DNA from: a virus
Reading direction: 5' to 3' (one strand)
DNA length: 27,334 bases
Virus record (IMG/VR): IMGVR_UViG_3300024062_000051
Location: 1-27,334 of that record
In this document: positions 17,627 through 24,095 of the stretch, one piece after another
Layout: every line of letters starts with the position of its first letter
How positions within the stretch are numbered: position 1 is the first letter of the stretch
Notes under the pieces: generated by a model
The model's database searches: none
Told to the model about the DNA's origin: nothing
The model's input: only the letters and a program-made list of their open reading frames with translations
Translations under genes and position numbers: made by a program

Positions 17627-17877
17627 TAGCCTAATCTCCTACCTACCACTTTCGTTTCAATGAACTTAAGCAGGTCTTGCTTACCTTGCTGATAAGCAAT
17701 ATCTGCCAGAGTCATATTAGGTTTCCATTCTACTTGTTGTAGTTTACTACGAATGAACTCAATATCATTTTTAACTAATCCACGAGGGTCTAGTTTAATA
17801 ACTTCCTTCTCTACATACCTAATATCAGGGATGTCATCCGAAGAAGTAGGGGTTGGTAAGGACTTCGGTGCTGTCAT
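17626..17877 (-). CDS. Small protein overlapping the RNA polymerase end (unknown)
   Basis: I choose the ATG at 17877 (83 residues, starting MTAPKSL), which has GGAA 5-6 nt upstream. An ATG at 17886 would add three residues but leaves no room for a ribosome site. Either way it overlaps the 3' end of the RNA polymerase gene by 44 to 53 nt, longer than other overlaps here. The protein is soluble. It has a Pro/Ser/Thr-rich N-terminus and a helical core with LADIAYQQGKQDLLKFIE near the end; this A...G...LL..I pattern occurs in small podovirus proteins of the head gene block. Not recognised further. Confidence 0.65.
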   Translation of the reverse strand: MTAPKSLPTPTSSDDIPDIRYVEKEVIKLDPRGLVKNDIEFIRSKLQQVEWKPNMTLADIAYQQGKQDLLKFIETKVVGRRLG

Positions 17878-20278
17878 ATGTTCCATATTCCGGTAGCTGG
17901 GGTAGGGGTGTTACTTCTTCCCATTGTCTTTTAATACCTTCAAGAACATCTGGGATATATAACTCACAAAAACATTCGTTAATGATCTCTCTAAATCTGT
18001 GTGTATCTGCTGCATAGGTACCAGCACAATCATGAATAGAGGTAAGGGTACTTATACCCTCCCTATCTCCCTTATTTATTAGCATCACTAGGTGACTACT
18101 TTCTAAACTCTGTATCAGATTTGGTGTGAGACTAACTCTAGATTTTTCTTTCAGTACACCATGAGCCTTATCTCTATAGAAAATAGTCTTGTTACCAAAC
18201 AACTCAGTCTTAATAGAGTCAGTAGTGAATAGTGTGTAGTGCTGATATACAGGGAAACCAGCAGGACTGACCCAACTTACTACTGAATCATGTTGAGCCA
18301 ACAGATCACTGCTTGCTCGTAACCAAGCCTTCAGTTCTTTAGCTGATTGAACATACTCATCAGTAATATCTAAGATCATCTGTGCTAAATATCTTATGTA
18401 ATCCCAGTTCTTTAAGTAGTTTTGATCTAATCCATATCTATGTGCATTAGCATTTATGTATTCATGTATCGCTAGGCTGGCCCCCCTTAAAGTAAGACCA
18501 TATGGAACTGGCATAACAACAGGTTTAACTGTGTACCTATCTATTCCACCACGGAGTAAGACTTTTCCCAACGGGTTGTCAGTATCTGCGGTAAGCCTAT
18601 TAATGAGTTCATTTGATACATCAGAGTAGATATCTTGCGGTAGTTTTGAATGAGTAAGATTAACTCTGGCACCTCCTTGGTGGTCATGTAACAAGGCTGA
18701 CATGTGTTGGAAACCATTGCAGCTACCGTCGAGGGTAACTGGCAAATGGGATATAAATGATTCGGAGAATTGCATTCGGGATAACTCATCCCACTCTCTA
18801 CAAAATGCAAAGAATCTGAAGGGGTCTTTAGCTTCCTTAAGCAGTGCTCTTCCTGCATTGCTGTGTGGTTCCCGGCTAGATTGTTGTATCCCTTCCAGGT
18901 TATCCATGACCCATTTATATCTATCAGAGTAAGAGACCGAGTTGTATCCATAACAATTAGCTCCATGAACAGCTAACCATTTAATACCGGACTTACCTAA
19001 TGGTTTGCCATGTGAGAATTTAAGTAATGCTCTCACATAATCTGTACCTTGTGGATTAATATAACTACTACAAGCGTATAACCTGCCTCTAAAGTCACAG
19101 TTATATACAAACCAAAAAGGAATATCTTGTAATATATTAGCAAGAGTAAGTACATTCTGTAGTAATAATACTTTGCTAACATTAGATCTATTCCATTTAA
19201 TTATTTCACTAGCTTCCTTACCCCAAGCTACTCTTGCTTCTGCTTGATCCTCAGGTGGTCTAGGAGAAACTTCTTTCTTTGTTAATGAGGGAAGAACATC
19301 TGGGAACTCACCTAATTCCATACATGATTTAATAAATACTAGAACAGACTCATTGATCCTCCATTCTGTAGCTTGGAGTATATTAGCAGCACGAATATGG
19401 GCAGCAGGGTTATGCCTATTAGTAAAATCTCTCTGCTGTTTTGTCTTGGTACGTATGAAAGGTACAGTCCTAGATATATCAATATCATGGAACCCACCAG
19501 TAATTGATCCTGATTCATCTCGTTTCCATGCAATTGGTTTTTCAATACAGGGTTGAGTTGAAGTCATTCTATTTAATAGGTAGCTAGTATGCTCACTAAT
19601 AAACTCAACTAATTCTGATGTAGCTTCAAGATAAAAGGATTTTCTTGTACCTGTCTTAATAGTTTTAATCTGTATGTAGTCATCCATCACTCTTGTGACA
19701 GATTTAATAACTCTCAAACCAATCTGTACTCGAATTCGGTTACCCCAAGGTTCCCAAGTCTTACCTAGATTCTGCCATTCTTTTTGTACAGCACGTATTA
19801 GTTCATCTTTCTTACCTTTTTTATTACTGTGCTCCAGTATGTGTCCCTTCACATGAGTGAAGTCCTTATTCTCTCTATTAAATATATTAAGAATTTGTTC
19901 TTCTTCTAATCGTTTACCTATTGTTTCAGCTATATGGTTTACCTGATTCTTATTCTTTTTAGTTTGAAATATACAATCCAATATAGTCATCAACCCTATG
20001 TAAGCAGCTCGATCATAATCTTTAAACAACTTACCGTGTACATCAGTTACTTCTACTGCATCTTTAAATATAGCGGCATACTTGCCACCAAGTCCTCTGG
20101 TTTTTCTATATGAAAGATCCTCCAGTTCATCACTGATGTACCGGAGGTTCTGATTAATTATAGACTGACCGACAGCAGTTTCAGATGCATACCCTCTATC
20201 AAAAGATCCGTGGATCCTTGATGAAGTTTTATCTCTCTTCTTCTGTCGGTACAGAAGTTCCCATTCAACTTCAGTCAT
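17834..20278 (-). CDS. Single-subunit DNA-dependent RNA polymerase (T7-type)
   Basis: The 814 residues compare with 883 in T7. Catalytic residues are present in order: DGSCNGFQH at 517-525 (D517 as T7 D537), K585 and Y593 in a K......(P)YG motif (spacing 8, as T7 K631/Y639), and IHD at 748-750 (H749/D750, as T7 H811/D812). The DFRGR block (395-399) and GFPVYQ.Y (674-681) are conserved too. The stretch 681-715, which should be the promoter-specificity loop, has little in common with T7, so the phage probably uses its own promoter sequence. The protein ends YFFG, whereas T7 ends FAFA. The gene lies next to the structural block (phiKMV-type order), not at the early end. It starts at a TAATG overlap and would transcribe the late genes. 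Confidence 0.97.
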   Translation of the reverse strand: MTEVEWELLYRQKKRDKTSSRIHGSFDRGYASETAVGQSIINQNLRYISDELEDLSYRKTRGLGGKYAAIFKDAVEVTDVHGKLFKDYDRAAYIGLMTILDCIFQTKKNKNQVNHIAETIGKRLEEEQILNIFNRENKDFTHVKGHILEHSNKKGKKDELIRAVQKEWQNLGKTWEPWGNRIRVQIGLRVIKSVTRVMDDYIQIKTIKTGTRKSFYLEATSELVEFISEHTSYLLNRMTSTQPCIEKPIAWKRDESGSITGGFHDIDISRTVPFIRTKTKQQRDFTNRHNPAAHIRAANILQATEWRINESVLVFIKSCMELGEFPDVLPSLTKKEVSPRPPEDQAEARVAWGKEASEIIKWNRSNVSKVLLLQNVLTLANILQDIPFWFVYNCDFRGRLYACSSYINPQGTDYVRALLKFSHGKPLGKSGIKWLAVHGANCYGYNSVSYSDRYKWVMDNLEGIQQSSREPHSNAGRALLKEAKDPFRFFAFCREWDELSRMQFSESFISHLPVTLDGSCNGFQHMSALLHDHQGGARVNLTHSKLPQDIYSDVSNELINRLTADTDNPLGKVLLRGGIDRYTVKPVVMPVPYGLTLRGASLAIHEYINANAHRYGLDQNYLKNWDYIRYLAQMILDITDEYVQSAKELKAWLRASSDLLAQHDSVVSWVSPAGFPVYQHYTLFTTDSIKTELFGNKTIFYRDKAHGVLKEKSRVSLTPNLIQSLESSHLVMLINKGDREGISTLTSIHDCAGTYAADTHRFREIINECFCELYIPDVLEGIKRQWEEVTPLPQLPEYGTYDSTEVLTNPYFFG

Positions 20279-20475
20279 TAAGGATCAACACAATTGGGAC
20301 ATCCTACTGGTGCTGCATCAGCCTCAAACATTAGTTCAATCTTCTTCTTAGTAATCTTGTCTGTATCTTTAGGATGAATATTTCTAGAGAACACACGATT
20401 CCAATACAGAATGTTATCTAGATCTTTTTTAGTAAGAGCTAAGATTTCTCCTTGTGTTGGTAGTCTAGGCTTCAT
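20278..20475 (-). CDS. Small protein before the RNA polymerase gene (unknown)
   Basis: This 65-residue, basic, soluble protein starts at the ATG at 20475. It overlaps the end of the preceding 86-residue frame by 11 nt and shares its stop with the polymerase start (TAATG). It has a helical N-terminal half (GEILALTKKDLDNILYWNRVF), a Lys-rich middle, and a C-terminal C..C pair (CPNC at about 59-62). I do not recognise it. Tight coupling to the RNA polymerase suggests co-translation. A single CxxC does not make a zinc finger on its own. Confidence 0.65.
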   Translation of the reverse strand: MKPRLPTQGEILALTKKDLDNILYWNRVFSRNIHPKDTDKITKKKIELMFEADAAPVGCPNCVDP

Positions 20476-20725
20476 TTGTTTGAGCCTCTAGGAATTCAAA
20501 GAAATCGACAAGATGACTGTGAATATCCCAGTCCTTATTAAACAATTCATTATATTGCTGGGTACCTTCCATGAGTGCAGCAAGATGTTTTTCTAGTGAA
20601 TCTTTTCTTGCCCACTCTCCATAACCTTTAAGGAAATAGAACCAAGATTCTCTATTCTTAGCCAGGTCAGCAAGCTTTACTTCGTCTGTTTTCTTTTGAG
20701 TCGTGCTCTCTTGTTCTTTAATAAT
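20465..20725 (-). CDS. 86-residue protein with apparent AUU start (unknown)
   Basis: This frame has no ATG, GTG or TTG near its beginning. It is bounded upstream by TAG at 20740-20738 and reads to TAG at 20467-20465. A GAGGAG ribosome site (20731-20736) stands 5 nt before ATT at 20725, so an AUU start is the most economical reading (a rare start known from infC). The coding content is convincing: 86 codons filling an otherwise empty 200-nt gap, Trp/Phe/Tyr/Leu-rich helices (ESWFYFLKGYGEWARKDSLE, then HLVDFFEFLE) and a final ATG overlap with the next gene. The first 49 nt overlap the end of the endonuclease VII gene in the -1 frame. The alternative is -1 frameshifting that fuses it to the endonuclease. 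Function unknown. Confidence 0.6.
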   Translation of the reverse strand: MIKEQESTTQKKTDEVKLADLAKNRESWFYFLKGYGEWARKDSLEKHLAALMEGTQQYNELFNKDWDIHSHLVDFFEFLEAQTNEA

Positions 20726-21102
20726 CGTTTCTCCTCGCTAGTTTTAAAACTGGGATGATCCATCCCATGAACATCTACATTATGTCTGATGTAATAGTCA
20801 GCCATCCTCTCTAATAAATAAGCTATATCTAAATGGCTGTTCACATCTACCGATGTATGCCACCTCTCAATACAATTAATTATCTTACCTTCGAGAGAAT
20901 TACAGCCACTACATAACACATCCCTTATCTGACCATGCTTATGGGAATGATCAAGACAAGGAGTGTGTTTAGCTACAGCCTTTTTCTTTTTGTGATTGTA
21001 GTAAGCCTCACTAAAATCACAGCCACAAACAGCACACTGATTATCCTGTTGTTCCTGGAATACTTTTCGTAGTCCTGCTATTTCACTGTGTTTTACTTTC
21101 AT
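20677..21102 (-). CDS. Recombination endonuclease VII (Holliday junction resolvase-type)
   Basis: The 141 residues compare with 157 in T4 endonuclease VII. The zinc-binding set is complete: C23..C26 (CAVC) and C64..C67 (CSGC), followed by N68. The catalytic PCLDHSHKHG.IR block is at 48-60 with D51-H52, as in this His-Me finger family. The enzyme cleaves branched DNA (junctions, mismatches and heteroduplex loops) and in T4 debranches DNA before packaging. In phiKMV-type phages the same enzyme sits in this position, between exonuclease and RNA polymerase. The C-terminus is basic (KRLLKNKRARLKRK), probably for DNA contact. It starts at an ATGA overlap. Confidence 0.92.
   Translation of the reverse strand: MKVKHSEIAGLRKVFQEQQDNQCAVCGCDFSEAYYNHKKKKAVAKHTPCLDHSHKHGQIRDVLCSGCNSLEGKIINCIERWHTSVDVNSHLDIAYLLERMADYYIRHNVDVHGMDHPSFKTSEEKRLLKNKRARLKRKQTK
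20731..20736 (-). promoter_or_regulatory. Shine-Dalgarno site for the AUU-start gene
   Basis: GAGGAG lies inside the endonuclease VII coding region, 5 nt before ATT at 20725. Its spacing is right for initiation at that codon and it is the main reason for choosing this start. It could be coincidental, because it also encodes Glu-Glu in the endonuclease frame. Confidence 0.45.
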
Positions 21103-21299
21103 TTCTTTACCAGTTCCTTGAATCCAAGTTCCTTAGCTATACGATTACACTCGTGATAATCATAAACATCACATCTAACACCAAGATACCTACGCCATGC
21201 AGCTCTCTTTTGTTTCTTAGTACCAGTGAGAGTGACAACATCTACTGTCTGAGACATTTCTTCATTAGCCTCATTGAGTGGTACGTAATATCTAGTCAT
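21099..21299 (-). CDS. Small protein upstream of endonuclease VII (unknown)
   Basis: A 66-residue soluble protein with ATGA overlaps at both ends, so it is surely part of the operon. The N-terminus is polar and a basic helix (KKQKRAAWRRYLGV, about 28-41) is followed by DVYDYHECNRIAKELGFKEL. There is no recognised domain. The basic helix suggests nucleic acid binding, and its place between exonuclease and endonuclease genes fits a role in DNA metabolism, but that is only positional. Confidence 0.65.
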   Translation of the reverse strand: MTRYYVPLNEANEEMSQTVDVVTLTGTKKQKRAAWRRYLGVRCDVYDYHECNRIAKELGFKELVKK

Positions 21300-21445
21300 C
21301 GTCTCTTACCATATTTACGATCCTTTTCTTTTTCTACTTGTGCTCTTCTCTCTCTATCTCTTTCATCTTTAGCATACATATCCCTTACATCAGATCTGGT
21401 AGGGGTATCTCTATCATCTTGTGGATCATAATGAGTAGGCATCAT
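21296..21445 (-). CDS. Small charged protein, 49 residues (unknown)
   Basis: The frame runs from the ATG at 21445 to TGA at 21296, with ATGA overlaps at both ends. These overlaps and the filled gap are the evidence that it is real. The product is extremely hydrophilic: Asp/Arg-rich at the N-terminus (YDPQDDRDTPTRSDVRD) and an Arg/Glu/Lys-rich helix after it (KDERDRERRAQVEKEKDRK) with coiled-coil character. It has no membrane segment, Cys or recognised motif. Possibly a small DNA- or protein-binding factor; not recognised. Confidence 0.55.
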   Translation of the reverse strand: MMPTHYDPQDDRDTPTRSDVRDMYAKDERDRERRAQVEKEKDRKYGKRR

Positions 21446-21603
21446 CTGTTCCTCATGAACTGTGCAAAGTCAGCATGTGCTTTCTCTCGTGTTGTATTTA
21501 TTTCTTCTAGCTCCTGTATACGCATCTCTTGTTTAAGTACGAATGCGAATAGAGTTTCTAGATCATCTTTATATTGATTCATAACAATATCTAAATTTTT
21601 CAT
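21442..21603 (-). CDS. Small helical protein, 53 residues (unknown)
   Basis: The ATG at 21603 follows the exonuclease stop by a single base (TAAGATG), and the frame ends at TGA 21442-21444, overlapping the next start. The protein is predicted helical throughout: a DIVMNQYKDDLETLFAFVLK helix and a RIQELEEINTTREKAHADFA helix, so it could be a short coiled coil. It contains no Cys and no membrane span. It fills the gap between exonuclease and the endonuclease group exactly, which supports coding. Function unknown. Confidence 0.6.
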   Translation of the reverse strand: MKNLDIVMNQYKDDLETLFAFVLKQEMRIQELEEINTTREKAHADFAQFMRNR

Positions 21604-21604
21604 C

Positions 21605-22684
21605 TTACCCATGCCTTAGTTCCTCAAACCATTCTTCAACATCTTCATTAACTGTTCTTCTCATCCACAAGAGACGAGCCTGCTCTAACATCATTTCATA
21701 GGGAGTACATTCCATACGGACATGCTCCCAGTTAAAGAAGATTGCTTTAGGTCGATACCAACTCTTATATGCATTCAATACATATTGGTAAGCACTCTTA
21801 TCAGTCTTACAGGTCTGCAGATACCGAGTAGCTAATACTCCACCAATCTTTTTGGCATCTTGTTCCTGAAACATACGTTCATATTTAGTCTGAGCTGCTC
21901 GTTTCTGTGCTGCAGTTAGTACTTTGCCATTAGGCATCCTTCCAGTAGCAACACGCTTCTGGATATCTGCCATTGCTTTGTTGGGACAGTACTCAAGGAC
22001 TAAAGATTTAGATAAGAAGGGTAAGCCAGGTATATTATCTGCTGAATCACCCATCAATAGTTGGTGCCAGAACCAACTGGTTCCCTTACCCACTACCTTT
22101 TTCTTACCATTACTATCTAAAACAGTACCTGTTTCTCCATAACCTAAAGGGAACTCCTCTATTTCAAATGTATCTTTGTTTAAGTGTTTACCCGGTACCA
22201 TCCACAGATCTTTATCAGGACTGAACAACACATCATCCTGTCCAAACTGTATTGATCTATACATAGCCTGACACATGGAGTCATCAGCTTCTTGTTCATA
22301 CTGAGGGTCAGAACGTACATTGATATTACTGAACTCAGCCATCCACATTCTGAGATCTAATACTCTCTGGGATTTATCTTCATTTGTTTTACTTCTATTC
22401 CCCTGATACTTTTTAACCTGAGCTATTTGTTCCCTACCTCCCTTTCTTCCCATAGTGAGGTGAAGAACAATAAACTCTGCTCCAGCAAGTACTCGCCATG
22501 CAGTAATCAGTTCCTTTAAATTACTGACATTCTCTGCATAGGTTTCCTCTAAATTACATGCCTTGTAGCTAAAGATATCTGCATCAGCATGAAGGACTCT
22601 TCCTGGCACCATCTTTGGTGCAGTACTAACGATAGGGGTATTCAATCCTTCATAAGCTAACTTCATGATGTCGTTTTCGTTCAT
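21605..22684 (-). CDS. 5'-3' exonuclease (FEN-like / T7 gp6-type)
   Basis: I take the ATG at 22684 (359 residues), which has AGGTGG 5 nt upstream and begins 2 nt after the peptidase stop. A GTG at 22693 would add three residues but lacks a good site. The acidic metal-binding residues of the PIN/FEN nuclease fold are visible: LHADADIFSYKA near the N-terminus (residues about 31-42), QEADDSM (about 130-136), SPDKDLWMV (about 155-163), and GDSADNIPG (about 212-220), the last being the helix-hairpin-helix-like motif. T7 gp6 removes RNA primers and degrades host DNA for nucleotides. It is longer than T7 gp6 (300), mainly by a C-terminal extension. Confidence 0.9.
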   Translation of the reverse strand: MNENDIMKLAYEGLNTPIVSTAPKMVPGRVLHADADIFSYKACNLEETYAENVSNLKELITAWRVLAGAEFIVLHLTMGRKGGREQIAQVKKYQGNRSKTNEDKSQRVLDLRMWMAEFSNINVRSDPQYEQEADDSMCQAMYRSIQFGQDDVLFSPDKDLWMVPGKHLNKDTFEIEEFPLGYGETGTVLDSNGKKKVVGKGTSWFWHQLLMGDSADNIPGLPFLSKSLVLEYCPNKAMADIQKRVATGRMPNGKVLTAAQKRAAQTKYERMFQEQDAKKIGGVLATRYLQTCKTDKSAYQYVLNAYKSWYRPKAIFFNWEHVRMECTPYEMMLEQARLLWMRRTVNEDVEEWFEELRHG

Positions 22685-22686
22685 GA

Positions 22687-23034
22687 TCACCACCTACCCT
22701 TCTCATTACGCACATCAATATGAGTAAAGGTTTCATAGATACCTATGCCATATCTATCAGGATATTCACCAAGTAAATAACCCTGCACTTCAGCAGGAGT
22801 ATAATTACGTGCTTTAATATCTGCAGCTTTACCTAATAGATGCTGACTATCAGGTGCTCCTCCAACAGCATCACTAGCATTATGAGCAGGACACCTATGA
22901 CCTGAATCAATAATGATTGGCCCCATCTTTACTCGAAGATGAACAAGTACAATTAATAATTCTGCATCAACTGTATCGCAATCACACTTGCCACAAGAAC
23001 AAGCAAACTCATACCTTTTAAAATATTGATGCAT
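22687..23034 (-). CDS. M15-family zinc peptidase (endolysin)
   Basis: This 115-residue single domain belongs to the Peptidase M15_3 family (phage DD- or LD-peptidases that cut peptidoglycan cross-links). Zinc ligands are visible: SQHLLGKAADI at 63-73 gives H65 and D72, and HIDVR at 105-109 gives H105 with D107. The SGHRCPAHN block (44-52) is the conserved substrate-site motif. A CSCGKCDC cluster at 12-19 near the N-terminus is usual in this group. There is no signal peptide and no cell-wall-binding domain, so a holin would be needed for export; the adjacent 54-residue membrane protein is the natural candidate. T7 has its amidase (gp3.5) in the same region. It starts 2 nt after the preceding stop, ATG at 23034. 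Confidence 0.85.
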   Translation of the reverse strand: MHQYFKRYEFACSCGKCDCDTVDAELLIVLVHLRVKMGPIIIDSGHRCPAHNASDAVGGAPDSQHLLGKAADIKARNYTPAEVQGYLLGEYPDRYGIGIYETFTHIDVRNEKGRW

Positions 23035-23036
23035 AA

Positions 23037-23201
23037 TTAATCCTTCTTTTTAATTTTATTACATAGATCTTTATATAAGACTTGGACACCTTCCTTAAAG
23101 GTATACATTCTTGTATCTCTATCTTCAATCTTATCAATAGCTATACATAGAAGTACAAAGATAGTCATTACAGTAAGGCAGATAATTACAAGAGTAATCA
23201 T
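23037..23201 (-). CDS. Small single-span membrane protein next to the endolysin (candidate holin or spanin)
   Basis: A 54-residue protein from the ATG at 23201, with AGGA upstream. The first 21 residues form one uninterrupted hydrophobic span (ITLVIICLTVMTIFVLLCIA). A charged, Lys/Asp/Glu-rich segment follows and the end is basic (NKIKKKD). This N-terminal single span plus hydrophilic tail fits a class III-type small holin or an inner-membrane spanin. T7-like phages keep small holins near late genes, but here the peptidase is the immediate downstream neighbour (2 nt gap), which supports a lysis pair. No lipobox or SAR motif is seen. The membrane span is clear; the lysis role is inferred. Confidence 0.55.
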   Translation of the reverse strand: MITLVIICLTVMTIFVLLCIAIDKIEDRDTRMYTFKEGVQVLYKDLCNKIKKKD

Positions 23202-23216
23202 TTATTTAATTTCCTA

Positions 23217-23238
23217 TTTAAAAGGACATCCTTGTCCT
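23217..23238 (-). terminator. Possible weak transcription terminator after the ssDNA-binding-protein gene
   Basis: On the transcribed strand AGGACA pairs with TGTCCT around a 4-nt AGGA loop and is followed by TTTTAAAT. The 6-bp stem with a run of only four Ts would be a weak or partial terminator. It stands 17 nt downstream of the ssDNA-binding-protein candidate's stop. Confidence 0.4.
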
Positions 23239-23254
23239 GTTATTGGTAATAAGT

Positions 23255-24043
23255 TTAATCTAGAGATGGATCACAAGAGATAATATCAATAGACATATCA
23301 TTTAAAGCACCTCCTTCTACAAACAATTGCTCTGCCTTACTACCATGCAGAGCAATATTCTCATCACTCAGGATAAGATTCTGGATCCAGTTCTTACTGG
23401 TTCCATCTTCTTTTTCACCTTCAATGAATAAGCTTTCCCACATCTTGTGATAACCAGCATCAGGCATACCGGGAGCTTCCCACATGAATAGACGGGGCTT
23501 CACATTCATTTCTGGTACTGGGATGTCCTCATATTCTCCTGTTGGCATTCCGAGATTAGTAATGGGAGACCGAGGAGCACCGATACTATACACACCATCT
23601 TTATCGAGGTTCGCATAAGTCTTTTCCTTATAAACATTGTGATAAACCGTACCCAAGAATGCCTGACCTAAGAATCTACTCAGTGCTGGGATAGTATCTT
23701 TTTGATAATGAACTGATCCGTCATAGTTCAGTTTATTAAATAGAGCCATGTACTTACTCTTGGCATGTCCAGACTTGTTAACTCTGACCATGACCTTGTG
23801 ATAGCCCTTAAACTCACCAGACTTATTGAGAATCTTGTGATCTGGATGAACTAATTCAAATTCAATTAGTACCTTTTTATTTTCTTTAGCCTTACCTTTC
23901 CATTCACCTGCATAGGTACCCAGTTCAATTACACTACACAGCCTTAATAGAGCCACACCTTCTCTAGGGGGCTTAAAATCACCACCACCAGCAGCAGTAT
24001 CGACTACATCTTGCGTTTCGTTGGCAATATCCATCAAACTCAT
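23255..24043 (-). CDS. Probable single-stranded DNA-binding protein
   Basis: A 262-residue protein directly downstream of the DNA polymerase, where phiKMV-type phages keep a conserved gene. The N-terminal half (about residues 20-140) has a pattern of beta strands and glycines (FKPPREGVALLRLCSVIELG.Y, KVLIEFELVHPDHKI, GYHKVMVRVNKSG) that resembles the OB-like core of phage ssDNA-binding proteins such as DUF669 types. The C-terminus is acidic (DMSIDIISCDPSLD), as often in SSBs that recruit partners. The ATG at 24043 has AGGA upstream. It has no enzymatic motif. T7 has its SSB (gp2.5) well before the polymerase. I trust the replication role more than the exact family. Confidence 0.5.
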   Translation of the reverse strand: MSLMDIANETQDVVDTAAGGGDFKPPREGVALLRLCSVIELGTYAGEWKGKAKENKKVLIEFELVHPDHKILNKSGEFKGYHKVMVRVNKSGHAKSKYMALFNKLNYDGSVHYQKDTIPALSRFLGQAFLGTVYHNVYKEKTYANLDKDGVYSIGAPRSPITNLGMPTGEYEDIPVPEMNVKPRLFMWEAPGMPDAGYHKMWESLFIEGEKEDGTSKNWIQNLILSDENIALHGSKAEQLFVEGGALNDMSIDIISCDPSLD

Positions 24044-24063
24044 ATTCTGTATCCTTTATAAAA

Positions 24064-24079
24064 TTTTTTAGTCAAAAAA
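24064..24079 (-). other. A/T-only hairpin between DNA polymerase and ssDNA-binding-protein genes
   Basis: On the transcribed strand TTTTTT (24074-24079) pairs with AAAAAA around GACT, and TTTT follows further on. A pure A/T stem is weak, so this could be a marginal terminator, or chance in an AT-rich 52-nt gap (24044-24095). Confidence 0.25.
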
Positions 24080-24095
24080 ATGTCATGGAATCTAA

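Noticed and set aside
18541-18966. 141-codon frame inside the RNA polymerase gene
   Set aside because: It is a shifted-frame shadow; the polymerase frame there contains the catalytic DGSC block.
22443-22465. CCTCACTATGGGAAG resembling a T7 promoter in the exonuclease gene
   Set aside because: It encodes a plausible LTMGRKGG stretch of the exonuclease, lies mid-gene, and no matching copy exists elsewhere that I could see.
24044-24095. TTGACT as a bacterial -35 promoter element
   Set aside because: No TATAAT-like -10 is present at a 16-18 nt spacing; the gap is simply AT-rich.
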